A stretch of 35,652 nt of DNA from NCBI GenBank assembly GCA_002702655.1, contig PABB01000030.1:1-35652 (forward strand), given 5' to 3'. The notes under the pieces were generated by a model. That model was not told the origin of the DNA and ran no database searches. It saw only the letters and a list, made by a program, of their open reading frames with translations. The DNA is from Planctomycetaceae bacterium (lineage in GTDB: Bacteria > Planctomycetota > Planctomycetia > Pirellulales > Lacipirellulaceae). The position numbers and the translations under genes were made by a program. This document shows positions 8,265 to 17,690 of the stretch, piece by piece (position 1 is the stretch's first letter; every line of letters starts with the position of its first letter).

Positions 8265-10559
8265 TCACTCGGGCAGCACGTCCCATTCGATCACCATTGC
8301 GCCCCAGGAGTGATCGTATTGACTGAGGGACCGACTGCCGCGGCTGGCTCCGCTGCGGCCTTGCAGGTCGACTTGTTCCCGCAGCAGCTCCTCCAGCGGC
8401 GACGTCGTGCCGCGCGTGACCGGCAGGCCCTCTTGGGCCAGGAGGTGAAAGTTGTTCGCCGCGCGCGTGGCCAGCACGATCGCCCAGCGCCGACCGTACA
8501 GGGGGGGCTCGCCGGTCTCGCCGTTGCAGACGAAGTAGCCCGGCGGAATCAACGCTTGCCCCGCTTCCAATCGTTGCTCGCCTTCCGCCGGCGCGCCGGC
8601 CGCCGGTTGCCAGGGGTGAATCTGGTCGATCGTCATGTTGCCGTCCACCTGCAACACGGTCACGTAGATCGGATTGCCTGCGGGCTCCGCGTTGACCACG
8701 CGGAACGCGAAGCTGTCGCCGGTCCGCATGATCAGGCGGTTGCTGCTGGCGCCGGGTTCGTTGTGCGGCGGCCAGGGGCGCCACTTGGCGACGTTGTAAT
8801 GCTCGTCGGTCTCCTCCACCTGCAACAGTTGCAGTTGGACATTGAGCTGCGGCCCGTCGCCGGCGCCGGGCTGCCGCCTGCCGCGCGATGCGATCGCGAT
8901 GAGGTTCCGCGCCCGCGCGATGCGGCGGAGCATGTCGCGGAGGTTCGTTCGCGCGGCATCGGGGTCGCGCAGGTCGATCGGCCCCCAGCCGCCGCGCAGC
9001 GCTGGCGGAGGCGAATCGTCGCGGGGCGCCGCGGAGCTGGGCGGCACGCTCGCCGCGCCGGCCGCCGGGAACACCGCCGCGTCGTCGCCGTCGATGCGGA
9101 GCAAAAAGTCGAAATCGCCGTCGCCGTGCACCCAGTCGAGCCAGTTCGAGTCCGGGCGGGCGTCGTGCGGGCTGAGCACGTCGAGGATCGGCGGGGGCAC
9201 CGCGTCGCCTGGCGCCAGGGGCGGGCCGTCCTCGTCCGCATTGGCGGCTCGCACGACCCGCACGCGGAGCCGCGCGTCGCCGTGCTCGTGGCGGCGAAGA
9301 ACGGCATAACCCTGCAGCCAGTCCGAGGGCAGGTACGCTGGGGAGCGCTGCTCGCCCTGCCAGCGAAACGCTCGGCACGTCGCCGATCCGCCCGCGACGT
9401 CCTCGACCTGCAGCCAGCAGAGCGACTCCCCGTTCCGCTCCGCGGTCGGATCAAGCTCCCACTGCACGGCGTCGACCGTTTCGTAGGCTTCGAACAAGGA
9501 GCCGGCGGTCACGCCATGCAGGGTTCCGGCGTGCATGATCACCCGATTCGAGCGACCCGGATCGCGGCTGATCGCCCACAGGGGCGGGCGGTCGAGGCCC
9601 GCACCGTCGACGATGGACTCTCGTAGCGACTGCGGATCGCCGAATTCAAGCATCGGCGTCGGCGGCCGGAGCATCAGGTAATCGCTGCGATAACTGGTCA
9701 CGATGGCGTCGTGAAGCAGGTCGTAGGAGAGCTGGGACAACGCGGCGTTCTGGTGAATCACTTCCACCAAGCGCGACGTCAGCAGTCCGTGGACCTGCCC
9801 TTCGCTTTGGTACTCGGGCTCGACTTCTTGCGGCTGACAGGCCGAGAGAATGACCGCGCCGGGAGGGAGTCGCCGAGGCGGAGGCAGGCTGTCGGCGGCG
9901 GGCGGCGTGGGATGCAGGCTGCCGCGGTCCAGTTTGCGGATCTTGGTCGCCCCCCGGGCGCCCGTGCCGGAGTGACAACAGTCGAGCACCATCCACAGCT
10001 TCGTTTCTTGCAGCGCGCACGCCTGTTCGATCAACGCGTACAGTTCGTCGTCGCGGATATCCTGCTGGCCGCCCTGGCGGGTCGCGTCATGGGGCACGAT
10101 GGTCTCGTCGAGTCCGTCGAGTTCGTCAAATCCTTCGTGCTCGGGGGGTTGATCCTCGATCTGCGAACCGTGGCCGCTGAAGTGGACGACGACCACGGGC
10201 GGCAGACTCTGCTGGGGCAGTGCCGCCAGCTTGGCAATCAGGGCGGCGAATTCTCGGCGAATCCCGTCGCCGGTCGCCTGCTCGTCGACCAGCGTGACGA
10301 TGTCATCCGGCGCAAACTCAAAACGCTCCAGCAGCAACGACCGCATGGCGACCACGTCATTTTCGCACCCCTTGAGCTGCATTCTGCGGCGCAGGTGCGG
10401 GTACTTGTTCACGCCGATGAGCAGAGCCAGGCGGACGCGCGCGGCGGGCTCTGCGGCCGCGGTCGCCCGCGGCAATGCAAGCAGCGCGCTGCACGCCACG
10501 AGGAGCGCACCGATGGCGTACCGGCATGGTCTTGTTCGCGTGGTCGAAAGGCGTGTCAT
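8265..10559 (-). CDS. Exported caspase-like (peptidase C14) protein with a DUF4384-like C-terminus
   Basis: The protein has 764 residues. Residues 1-36 are a signal peptide (basic start, LLVACSALLALP, then an Ala-rich cleavage region). Residues about 42-310 form a C14 metacaspase-like domain: LLIGVNKYP, the His130 motif VVHFSGHGSQ, the Asp-rich DELDGLDETIVPHD loop, and the LDCCHSG motif with Cys195 as nucleophile, then ILSACQPQE. Both catalytic residues are present. The middle (about 330-560) is Asp/Pro-rich with no family I recognise. Residues about 590-740 resemble DUF4384 (F(A/R)xxN strands, YVTVLQVDGNMTIDQIHP, LIPPG), which often follows bacterial caspase domains. The ATG at 10559 overlaps the stop of the CHAT gene (ATGA), so it is the second gene of a coupled operon. 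The longer upstream frame is only an antisense or alternate-frame reading of that gene. Predicted specificity is after Arg/Lys or Asp; the target is unknown. Confidence 0.88.
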   Translation of the reverse strand: MTRLSTTRTRPCRYAIGALLVACSALLALPRATAAAEPAARVRLALLIGVNKYPHLRRRMQLKGCENDVVAMRSLLLERFEFAPDDIVTLVDEQATGDGIRREFAALIAKLAALPQQSLPPVVVVHFSGHGSQIEDQPPEHEGFDELDGLDETIVPHDATRQGGQQDIRDDELYALIEQACALQETKLWMVLDCCHSGTGARGATKIRKLDRGSLHPTPPAADSLPPPRRLPPGAVILSACQPQEVEPEYQSEGQVHGLLTSRLVEVIHQNAALSQLSYDLLHDAIVTSYRSDYLMLRPPTPMLEFGDPQSLRESIVDGAGLDRPPLWAISRDPGRSNRVIMHAGTLHGVTAGSLFEAYETVDAVQWELDPTAERNGESLCWLQVEDVAGGSATCRAFRWQGEQRSPAYLPSDWLQGYAVLRRHEHGDARLRVRVVRAANADEDGPPLAPGDAVPPPILDVLSPHDARPDSNWLDWVHGDGDFDFLLRIDGDDAAVFPAAGAASVPPSSAAPRDDSPPPALRGGWGPIDLRDPDAARTNLRDMLRRIARARNLIAIASRGRRQPGAGDGPQLNVQLQLLQVEETDEHYNVAKWRPWPPHNEPGASSNRLIMRTGDSFAFRVVNAEPAGNPIYVTVLQVDGNMTIDQIHPWQPAAGAPAEGEQRLEAGQALIPPGYFVCNGETGEPPLYGRRWAIVLATRAANNFHLLAQEGLPVTRGTTSPLEELLREQVDLQGRSGASRGSRSLSQYDHSWGAMVIEWDVLPE

Positions 10560-13500
10560 GGCACTCTTCCTGCGATGATAAACGCGGCCCAGGACTCGGG
10601 CGCCAGACGTTCGCGCGGTTGGTCCGGGTCGTTGCGCGGCGGTCGCACCCGCCGCGCGTCGCCGCGGGCCAGTTCGGGATTGGCGATCGCCGCGGGGTTG
10701 TTCAGCAAAAACACCTGCGCCTCGTGCAACGCCTCCAGCTGCGACATGTGCTTGTTCCAGTAGTTGTCGTAGAACCGCTCCATCAGCACGCGGGTCGCCT
10801 GATCCGGCACCTGCCACAGGCTGGCGACGACGGCATCGGCGCCGGCGACCTGGAACGCGCGTTGGATGCCAATCAGGCCCTCGCCGCCTGCCACCCGCCC
10901 CAGACCTGTCTCGCACGCGGACAGCACGGCGAGATCAACCTGTTCCATGTCGAGCACCGCGATCTCCTCGGCGGTCAGCACGCCGTCGTCGGCGCTGCCG
11001 CCGGCGGCGTCGTTAGCGCCCGCCAGGGCAAGCCCCGATAGCAGCCCCGGGTTGAACGCCTGCAGACCGGCGGCGCTGCTGTTGGCGGCCGGGGCGAAGA
11101 AGCCGTGCGTGGCCACGTGGATGTTGGCAAACCGCGCGCAGGCGTCGCGGAAGGCGGCTTCGGTCGCGCCCGCGGCGGACAGGACCAGCGGCGCGGCGCC
11201 GTCGGGGTCCGCGGCGTTTCGCTCGGCAAAGAGCTGCTCGATCGCGCGGATCTCGTCCCGCGTCCCCGGGAGCGGCAAGAAGCTCTGGCCCGCACGCAGC
11301 GCGCGCGTGGTGATCGCGATCGTGTCCGCGGCGGCCTGTTGCTGGTCTTCGGCAGCAGTTGCGTCGTAGGCCACGTCGCCCACCAGCAGCATGCCCCGCG
11401 CGGGTGGTTCGCTGGGCGCCGCGGCAGCGGCCGCATACAGCTGCGGCGTGGGAATCACGGCCATGCGATAGTCCTCAATCAAATAGCGGTCGCCCTGCCG
11501 GGCAGGCAGCGCGTGCAGCGGCAGCGAGCCGAGGAAGTCGTCGGGCGAGACGAGCAGCGTGGCGGCGCCTGCCAGGCTTTCCGCCAGCGGGTCCATGAGC
11601 CGCTCGCGAAGGGCTTGGCCGGCCGCGCGGCCCGCGTCGCCGGCGCCGAGCGCGGCTCTCCACGACTGCACCAGGTCCTCCAGCGGCGCGGCCGCGCCCA
11701 GATCGTGCAGGGCGAAGCTCCCGTCGCTCCGCACGACGGTCGCCAGCAGCCGACGGCTCGCCGCCTCGCCCGGCGCCGGCGCGAATCGTTCGTACACCAG
11801 GTAGTCGATGAACGCGGCGTCTGGGGGCAGCTTTTCCAGAAACGCATCGACCGTGGGCGGGTCTTCCAGATCAAGATAGGCCAGCCGGACGGCGCTGAGC
11901 TGCGCTTCCAACCGGTCCTTGACGATGGTCAGTCGGTGCAGTTGCTCCTCCAAGTCCTGCAGCGCGTGCTGCTGCGGGGCGTCGGACGCGGGCGGTTGTT
12001 CTTGCCGCGTGATCGACGCGAGCTGCGTCGTCACGTCGGCGATCGCTTCATAGAACGGCTTGGCCTCGCGCTTTGCGGCCAGGCGGTGGACGGCCCGTTG
12101 GCGCACCAAGCCGGCCCCCTTCCAAAGATATGTCTGCTGGAACGCGTCGCGGGCGGAATCGGTCTGCAGGGCCAGCGACAAGTACAAGTCGAGACTCTCG
12201 CGCATCGAACGACTGAAAGCGAGTTGCTGGCGGGGCGACAGCAGGAACGCGGAATGCTCGACCACCTGGCGGGTCGTCTGCAGCGCTTGCAGCGCGGCCT
12301 GTTGGGCCTGCGGCAACCGGCCCTGGCTGGCATGCAGGGCGGCCAATTGGCTCAGCAACTGGCTGGCCGCGAGCGATTCGTCGCCGAAGGCCTGCTCGGC
12401 GAGCTGCAAGCCCCGCTTGATCGCGGCCTCAGCCTGGTCCGCGTCGCCCAGTGCGGCCAGCAATTGGCCGTACGCGGCGAGCTGGTCGACTTCGTCGGCG
12501 GCCCCCAAATCGGCGGCGGCCAGCAGCTGAGCTCCCTCCGACGCAATCGTGCGGGCCTGCTCGTCATTTCCCTCGGCCAGTTCAAACCGCGCCAATGACG
12601 CGAGCAGCGACAGGCGATCCAGCGGCGCGGCCCGATCGGCCGTGGCCCGTGCGCTGTCAAACAGCGTGCGCGCCTGCTGCGCGTCGCCATGCTTCGCGTA
12701 GAATTCCGCCAGCCGCCGCCGTGCTGCCGGGGCCACAGCTTCGAACTCGGGTTTCTGCTGCCTGCTCGTTTGAACGGCGGCCTGCAGCAGTTCTTCCTCG
12801 CGTTGGACGTTGCCAAAATGACCGGCGACGCTCGCCTGATGCGTGAGCATGTCGACCACGAAGGGTTCGTCCCGATAATCGCCCACGATCTGCGCACATT
12901 CGGCGAGCGCCTGATTGGCCTGCAGAAAGTCGCCCAGATCGATGTACACGCCCGCCAGGGCGACCAGGGCCTGGGCGTAGAACCCGATGTTGACCTGCTT
13001 CTGCTGCACGCCCTGCCGCAATCCGTCCGCCAAAGCGCTGCGCAGCGCCAGCTCCAGATGCAGCTGGCCGGTCTGGTGCATCAGTTCGGCCAGGCGCGGA
13101 TAGTTCGACCACCAGCCTTGGAACGGGTTCTCTTGCTGATAGCGCCAGACGCTCGACAGTCGCCAGGCGACTTCCTGCGCGAGATCGTCTGCGCAGTGCG
13201 CCGCGAGTTGGGCGGTCAGTTCTCCCGTGGAGAGTTTCTGCGGGCTCGCGTCAGCCAGCCGCAGCGCCATGCGGTAGTACTGCTGCGCCCGCTGCGGCTG
13301 CCCTGCGGCATCGAGCTGCACGGCCAGGAACCTGGCGTTGTCAGCGAAGAGACCCCGGGACTGGGGCGCCGGATCGGTTGCGAGCGATTCGGTCAAGATG
13401 GCGAGCGCACGCTGTTTGTCGCCGGCCAACAGCGAGATGTACGCCTGCTCGGATTTGTCCGATTGCGTGACGGGCGAACTGGCGCCCAGATACTTCATGG

Positions 13501-16500
13501 CGAGTCGCTCGACCTCGTCGGCATATTTCAGGGCTTGTTGGGGCTGCTCCAATTGAATGGACACGGAACGTAGAATTCGCAGCGCCAGGATTCGGGACAC
13601 CCCATCGGGGCCAATGGACTGCTGGTACAACGCGTCCGCCTCGTGGCACGCTTTCGCGGCGTCTTCGTACTTCCCTTGTTCTGCGAACTGTTGCGCTTGC
13701 GAGACCAGCTCTTTGCCTTGTTGATAAGCCTTTCGCTGGCTCTCCGAGAGTCCCATCTCCTGTTCGAGAATCACCACGTCCAACTGGGCAATCCGGACAT
13801 CGGGGTGGTCGGGGCCCCGCTTCTTCTTGATCGCGGCAACGCGATGTTGAATGAAACGTTTGGCGTCCTCAAATCTCCCAATGCCGTAATACTGGTTGGC
13901 CAGCCAGTTGAGCGTGTCGAGCACCTCCTGGTGAGATTCGCCGAAGAGCTTGCGCTCGAGTTCGAGCATTTCGAGCACCTTGCCATAGCCGTCGCGGCGG
14001 TTGCCCTGCTGCAACAGTTGCTGGCCCTCGTTCCATAGACGGTCGCGACGCGCGCGGAGCGCGTCGAACTCGGCCCGCGCTTCCGAGTCCTCATCGGGCT
14101 CCGGATTCGCGGCGCGGTCCTGAATCTCATTGATGGTCGTGCGCGCACTCGCGGCGAGCTCGGGGTCGCTCAGCAATTGCTGCACGGCCGGCACGTGGTG
14201 CGGCGCCCCGACGTACCGCAGAATGTCCAGCGCGCGGCGCTGTTGGAACGCGTCGGGACCGGTCAGCAGGGCCGTGACCGCGTCGCCGGCCACGGTTGCG
14301 AGCCGATCCAAGAAGGCGTCGTCCGCATCGGACTCGTAGGCGCCTTCGAGCTCGAGCAGCAGCTGCGCCGCCTGCGGGGTCTCCCGCTGCGCGAGGCTGT
14401 GGATGGCGTACTGTCGGACCACCCGGCTGGGGTCGGCAAGCATGCCCCGCACGGCCTGGGCGTCGACGGCCTCGCCCGCGTCGGCATAGTGCCAGAACAA
14501 CGCGGTCGCAAGCAGCCGGCGCTCCGCTTGCGGGGATTGGAGCAGCGCTATCACCGCCGCGCGAACCTGCTGGTTCCAGTCGTTCTGGACCGCCGGCCTG
14601 CTCGCCGGGAGCGGTTGCGGCTGACCATCCTGGTATCGGAAGAGCTGCCTGAGCACCGCGTTGGGAAGCGTTTCAAACTCCAGCGTTTGGCCGTCGAGCA
14701 TGCCAAGCACAATGCGACCCGCCGCGTTCGCGTGGAGCGAGTCGCCCAACTTGTCGCCCAGCGGCACGTCCTCGGGCTTGGTCCAGATCACGCCTTGGCG
14801 TGATTCGACCACGGCGGCCGTGCTCGACAGACCGTCGCTGATTTGGCTGATGCGAACCTCCTCGCCGAACACGGTTCCCGGGCCCGTGACGGCGGCAAAC
14901 CTCGTGCGGCCTACCGGCAATTCGCCGCCGTGATCCTGGTACGCGTCCGGCATCTTCGGGATGAGGGCCTTGTTGTGCGGGCTGTCCCACGGTTCATCAA
15001 GGCGAAATTGCTCGAATAGCTCCGTCTCACCCAGGAACGGCAACACGAGGACTCGCCAGCTCAACAGCGCTTGCCCATCCTCGGCCGCTTGGTTGGGGGG
15101 AAAGCGGCCGTGAACGTCGCAGTAGTTGTGCCACGCCAGCAGCACCTCGGCCAGCGGGTGACGGAACCGCAACCGCTCGCGCAGGAAAAAGAGCTGGGCC
15201 GTCGCGTCGCGCACCTGGCCGAGCTCCGAGCTGGCCAGGCTTGCGATCAGCTCCGGCGCCTCGCTGGCAGCGACCGGGTCGATCCCGCGCTCCTCCGGCT
15301 CCTCCGCCGAGGGCTCCAGTTCCTCGAGCGAGATGACTTCGCGATCGTTCCTCACGAAGAGTTTGCGGAACGTCTCTGGCGCGAGCTTCTCCACGCTGCT
15401 CACATGGCCGTCGAGGTACGCCAAGGACGACCGCCGCGCGCGGAAGTCCAGCGCCTCGGCACTCGCCTGCTCAAGCGGCACGTCGGCCGGTTGGGTCCAC
15501 GGCGCCGGTTCGCTCGCCTGCACGAGCACGGCCGTGTTCGAGGCGCCGTCGGTGGCGCTGGCGAACGTCGTCCGCTCGCCAAGCGCCGCGCCAGGCCCGG
15601 TCACGCCTTGCAGGCGGGTGCTCGACTCGTCGATTTCATTCCAGACGTCCCGGTAAACCGCCGGAATGCTTGTCAGCAGCGGCCGGTTGTGCTCGCTGTC
15701 CCACGGTTCGTCGAGGCGGAATTGCTTGTAGAGTTCTTCCTCGCCCAGGTAGGGCAGGATCGCGACCCGCCAACTCAGCAGCGGCTGGCCGGCGGCGTCC
15801 CGGAGATTCTCCGGGAAATGCTGATGGGCGTCGTGAAAGTTGTGCCACGCCAGCATGACCTGCTTCATGTTGTTGGCCAGCGCCATGCTCCGCGCCGCTT
15901 CCCGCGCGGTCAACACGGCGATTCGCAGCACGTCCTGGACGGCGCCGTTGACCGCTCGACTCAGCGAGGGCGGACGCTTGACGCGCAGCACCAGGTCGTT
16001 GTCGGAGCGGACGGTTTCGAGATCGCGCAGCAAGTCGAGCAGATTGTCGTAGCTGGACCGCAGAAGTTCGTCCGCCTCGGCCGGCAGCCGACGCCCGATC
16101 TGCTGCACGGGCTGTGCGGAGATGGCCGCCACGGCGCTGGCCAGAACCTGGCCGTTGACGTCCGGCGGGGCCGCGTCGTCGGTTGGCGCGAGTCGGAACT
16201 GCATCTGGTTGACGCCGCGGCCAAACTCGGCTTCCAGCGCGAGCACCGAGATCCCCTCGGGCGCCGCCGCGGCGACCTGCTGCAACGAGGGGTCAAAGAG
16301 CGAAATCAGGGACGCCGTGGAGCGGAGCCGCCCCAAGTCGGTCGCCGCCTGGAGATTGAACTGGTCGGCGCGTTGCCGCAGGTGCGTCGCGAGCGTGCTG
16401 TCGGCCGGTCCGACGCGGCTTTGTCGGAGCACGTGATCCAGCGCCGAATAGCTGAAGCCCGCCAGCGCGACGCGCTCGGCTGGGGCCGCGATTTCGATCG

Positions 16501-16939
16501 GCATCCCGGGCTCCGGTTCTTCCGCGGAGTCGTCCCGCGCGTACCAAGCGAACCCGAACGGATTGTCTTTCTGCTTGAACGACGGCAAGAGCCAGTGTCG
16601 GAGCGTCGCGGTCGAAAACTCCTGGCAAAAATGCAGGCCGATCACCAACTCAGGTTCCAGAGCGGGCGTCAATCGCACGAACAGCGCCAGATGCTCAATC
16701 TGCGACGGCGGGATCGGCATCTCGCCCAGAAACGCAATGTCGCCCATCACGGCCATCTCGGTGTCCTCGATGAGCGAACGGGGCTCCAGCAGCACCACGG
16801 CGACGGCGTCGTCGGGGATGTAGTCCAGCAGCGGATTGGCGACGTCGGCAGGGGCGCCGCGTGCGGAACTCAAGTCCCCTGCCAGGGAGGCCATCGCAAG
16901 AGCGAGGCAGGCGAGGGGCGATGAGCGAAACTGTCGCAT
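10556..16939 (-). CDS. Giant exported DUF1559-HEAT-TPR-CHAT protease
   Basis: The protein has 2127 residues. Residues 1-28 are a signal peptide ending SSARG/AP. Residues 30-340 form a domain I cannot name (NPLLDYIPDDAVAVVLLEP...). At about 345-533 and 597-770 are two DUF1559-like modules. The first retains the hallmark AREAARSMALANNMKQ followed by HNFHDAHQHFP; both have LLSWRV(A/L)xLP(Y/F)LGE, FRLDEPWDS and a GPG...SDG loop. The pilin-like N-terminus of normal DUF1559 proteins is absent. Residues about 785-945 are HEAT-like, and 975-1690 are TPR-like helices. Residues 1705-2127 are a CHAT domain: SPDDFLGSLPLHALP, VATHGFF (His1945), LSACETGLG (Cys2009), GEGLIGIQRAFQVAGADAVVASLW and the final WAAFIIAG. 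The His/Cys dyad is intact. It is the first gene of a pair with the caspase, overlapping by 4 bp. The start at 16939 is chosen for its signal peptide. Confidence 0.9.
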   Translation of the reverse strand: MRQFRSSPLACLALAMASLAGDLSSARGAPADVANPLLDYIPDDAVAVVLLEPRSLIEDTEMAVMGDIAFLGEMPIPPSQIEHLALFVRLTPALEPELVIGLHFCQEFSTATLRHWLLPSFKQKDNPFGFAWYARDDSAEEPEPGMPIEIAAPAERVALAGFSYSALDHVLRQSRVGPADSTLATHLRQRADQFNLQAATDLGRLRSTASLISLFDPSLQQVAAAAPEGISVLALEAEFGRGVNQMQFRLAPTDDAAPPDVNGQVLASAVAAISAQPVQQIGRRLPAEADELLRSSYDNLLDLLRDLETVRSDNDLVLRVKRPPSLSRAVNGAVQDVLRIAVLTAREAARSMALANNMKQVMLAWHNFHDAHQHFPENLRDAAGQPLLSWRVAILPYLGEEELYKQFRLDEPWDSEHNRPLLTSIPAVYRDVWNEIDESSTRLQGVTGPGAALGERTTFASATDGASNTAVLVQASEPAPWTQPADVPLEQASAEALDFRARRSSLAYLDGHVSSVEKLAPETFRKLFVRNDREVISLEELEPSAEEPEERGIDPVAASEAPELIASLASSELGQVRDATAQLFFLRERLRFRHPLAEVLLAWHNYCDVHGRFPPNQAAEDGQALLSWRVLVLPFLGETELFEQFRLDEPWDSPHNKALIPKMPDAYQDHGGELPVGRTRFAAVTGPGTVFGEEVRISQISDGLSSTAAVVESRQGVIWTKPEDVPLGDKLGDSLHANAAGRIVLGMLDGQTLEFETLPNAVLRQLFRYQDGQPQPLPASRPAVQNDWNQQVRAAVIALLQSPQAERRLLATALFWHYADAGEAVDAQAVRGMLADPSRVVRQYAIHSLAQRETPQAAQLLLELEGAYESDADDAFLDRLATVAGDAVTALLTGPDAFQQRRALDILRYVGAPHHVPAVQQLLSDPELAASARTTINEIQDRAANPEPDEDSEARAEFDALRARRDRLWNEGQQLLQQGNRRDGYGKVLEMLELERKLFGESHQEVLDTLNWLANQYYGIGRFEDAKRFIQHRVAAIKKKRGPDHPDVRIAQLDVVILEQEMGLSESQRKAYQQGKELVSQAQQFAEQGKYEDAAKACHEADALYQQSIGPDGVSRILALRILRSVSIQLEQPQQALKYADEVERLAMKYLGASSPVTQSDKSEQAYISLLAGDKQRALAILTESLATDPAPQSRGLFADNARFLAVQLDAAGQPQRAQQYYRMALRLADASPQKLSTGELTAQLAAHCADDLAQEVAWRLSSVWRYQQENPFQGWWSNYPRLAELMHQTGQLHLELALRSALADGLRQGVQQKQVNIGFYAQALVALAGVYIDLGDFLQANQALAECAQIVGDYRDEPFVVDMLTHQASVAGHFGNVQREEELLQAAVQTSRQQKPEFEAVAPAARRRLAEFYAKHGDAQQARTLFDSARATADRAAPLDRLSLLASLARFELAEGNDEQARTIASEGAQLLAAADLGAADEVDQLAAYGQLLAALGDADQAEAAIKRGLQLAEQAFGDESLAASQLLSQLAALHASQGRLPQAQQAALQALQTTRQVVEHSAFLLSPRQQLAFSRSMRESLDLYLSLALQTDSARDAFQQTYLWKGAGLVRQRAVHRLAAKREAKPFYEAIADVTTQLASITRQEQPPASDAPQQHALQDLEEQLHRLTIVKDRLEAQLSAVRLAYLDLEDPPTVDAFLEKLPPDAAFIDYLVYERFAPAPGEAASRRLLATVVRSDGSFALHDLGAAAPLEDLVQSWRAALGAGDAGRAAGQALRERLMDPLAESLAGAATLLVSPDDFLGSLPLHALPARQGDRYLIEDYRMAVIPTPQLYAAAAAAPSEPPARGMLLVGDVAYDATAAEDQQQAAADTIAITTRALRAGQSFLPLPGTRDEIRAIEQLFAERNAADPDGAAPLVLSAAGATEAAFRDACARFANIHVATHGFFAPAANSSAAGLQAFNPGLLSGLALAGANDAAGGSADDGVLTAEEIAVLDMEQVDLAVLSACETGLGRVAGGEGLIGIQRAFQVAGADAVVASLWQVPDQATRVLMERFYDNYWNKHMSQLEALHEAQVFLLNNPAAIANPELARGDARRVRPPRNDPDQPRERLAPESWAAFIIAGRVP

Positions 16940-17690
16940 GGCGTGATGCCTGGGGTTCGCGGGGAGCCGACAAACTCCGGCGGCCCGGACGCGGAGCCGG
17001 TCGTGCGGCGGTCGTCGTCGAAAGTGAAAGCGAGTGGAGATGGGGACAAAGGTTCAACGGGCCCCCGGTCTCCGATCGTGATGGCCGTGCGTGCGCGACC
17101 CATGATAGCAGATCGCGAGTCCATTGCGCCGCAGTCGCCGAGTCTGCCAACGCCCGCGACGATCCCGTGGGGGGAGGCTGAAGCTGACACGCGCGCAGGG
17201 GCGTCACGTTGGTTGTTATGCGACCAGCCGGCATGACGACCGAGAACAACCAGGGCTGCGACGCGCAGGGCGGCTGGGGCGAGCGGATGATCTTGCCGAT
17301 CGTCGCCGCCGATCAGCAGGGGGCCCGCGAGGCTGATCTTGGCGCCCGTGATGCTGATCGGCGGCGACCAGCTGCACCGCGAGCCAGCGATGCCGGTGAG
17401 CGCAGGGCCGCTTGGCGGGTGATTGGCCAGACATGTCTTGGCCCAATCGAGCCGGCGCGCGTCACCTCATGCAGGCGGCCTGGTGACGCGAGATGCCGGC
17501 CCCCGAGCAACTCAATAACCGGAACTCCCTTCGGCCAACCTCCTCCGGGGAGATCCTTGGTCGGCGCCCCGGTCACGCCGAGGGACGGCCCCGAACTGCC
17601 CATCAGGCGGTGGTGATCCGACAGAGCGCCATTCACCTCGAAGGCAGGAATGCCGTTGAGTTCGCAGGCGGTGTCGATGTTCACGCGAGT
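16940..17690. other. Region upstream of the CHAT-caspase operon; no clear gene
   Basis: This should contain the promoter of the minus-strand CHAT-caspase operon, but I cannot assign hexamers. Frames on both strands between 17200 and 17690 are Arg/Ala/Pro-rich. One minus reading (17313-17684) contains a less biased stretch near its start but has no family match I recognise. The right part adjoins the IS110 remnant and may be insertion-associated debris. Confidence 0.3.

Noticed and set aside
7950-9626. Long plus-strand open frame (558 codons) opposite the caspase gene
   Set aside because: Antisense shadow of the DUF4384/caspase coding sequence; strongly Arg/Val/Ala-biased and without domains.
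10560-10916. Upstream extension of the caspase frame to 10916
   Set aside because: The extension lies inside the CHAT gene in another frame; the signal peptide and the ATGA overlap place the start at 10559.
11105-12598. Plus-strand open frame (497 codons) opposite the TPR/CHAT region
   Set aside because: Antisense shadow; composition biased and no motif, while the minus strand shows a real CHAT domain.
15071-16924. Long plus-strand open frame (617 codons) opposite the CHAT gene
   Set aside because: Arg/Gln/Leu/Val-rich reading antisense to a gene with clear domains; typical of high-GC DNA, and no family features.
10556-16939. Craspase-like (type III-E CRISPR) TPR-CHAT protease
   Set aside because: The protein has a signal peptide and DUF1559 modules, and no Cas7-11 gene or CRISPR array is present.
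17313-17684. Minus-strand open frame next to the IS110 remnant
   Set aside because: First third looks less biased, but there is no family match, no ribosome site, and the rest is Arg/Ala/Ser-rich.
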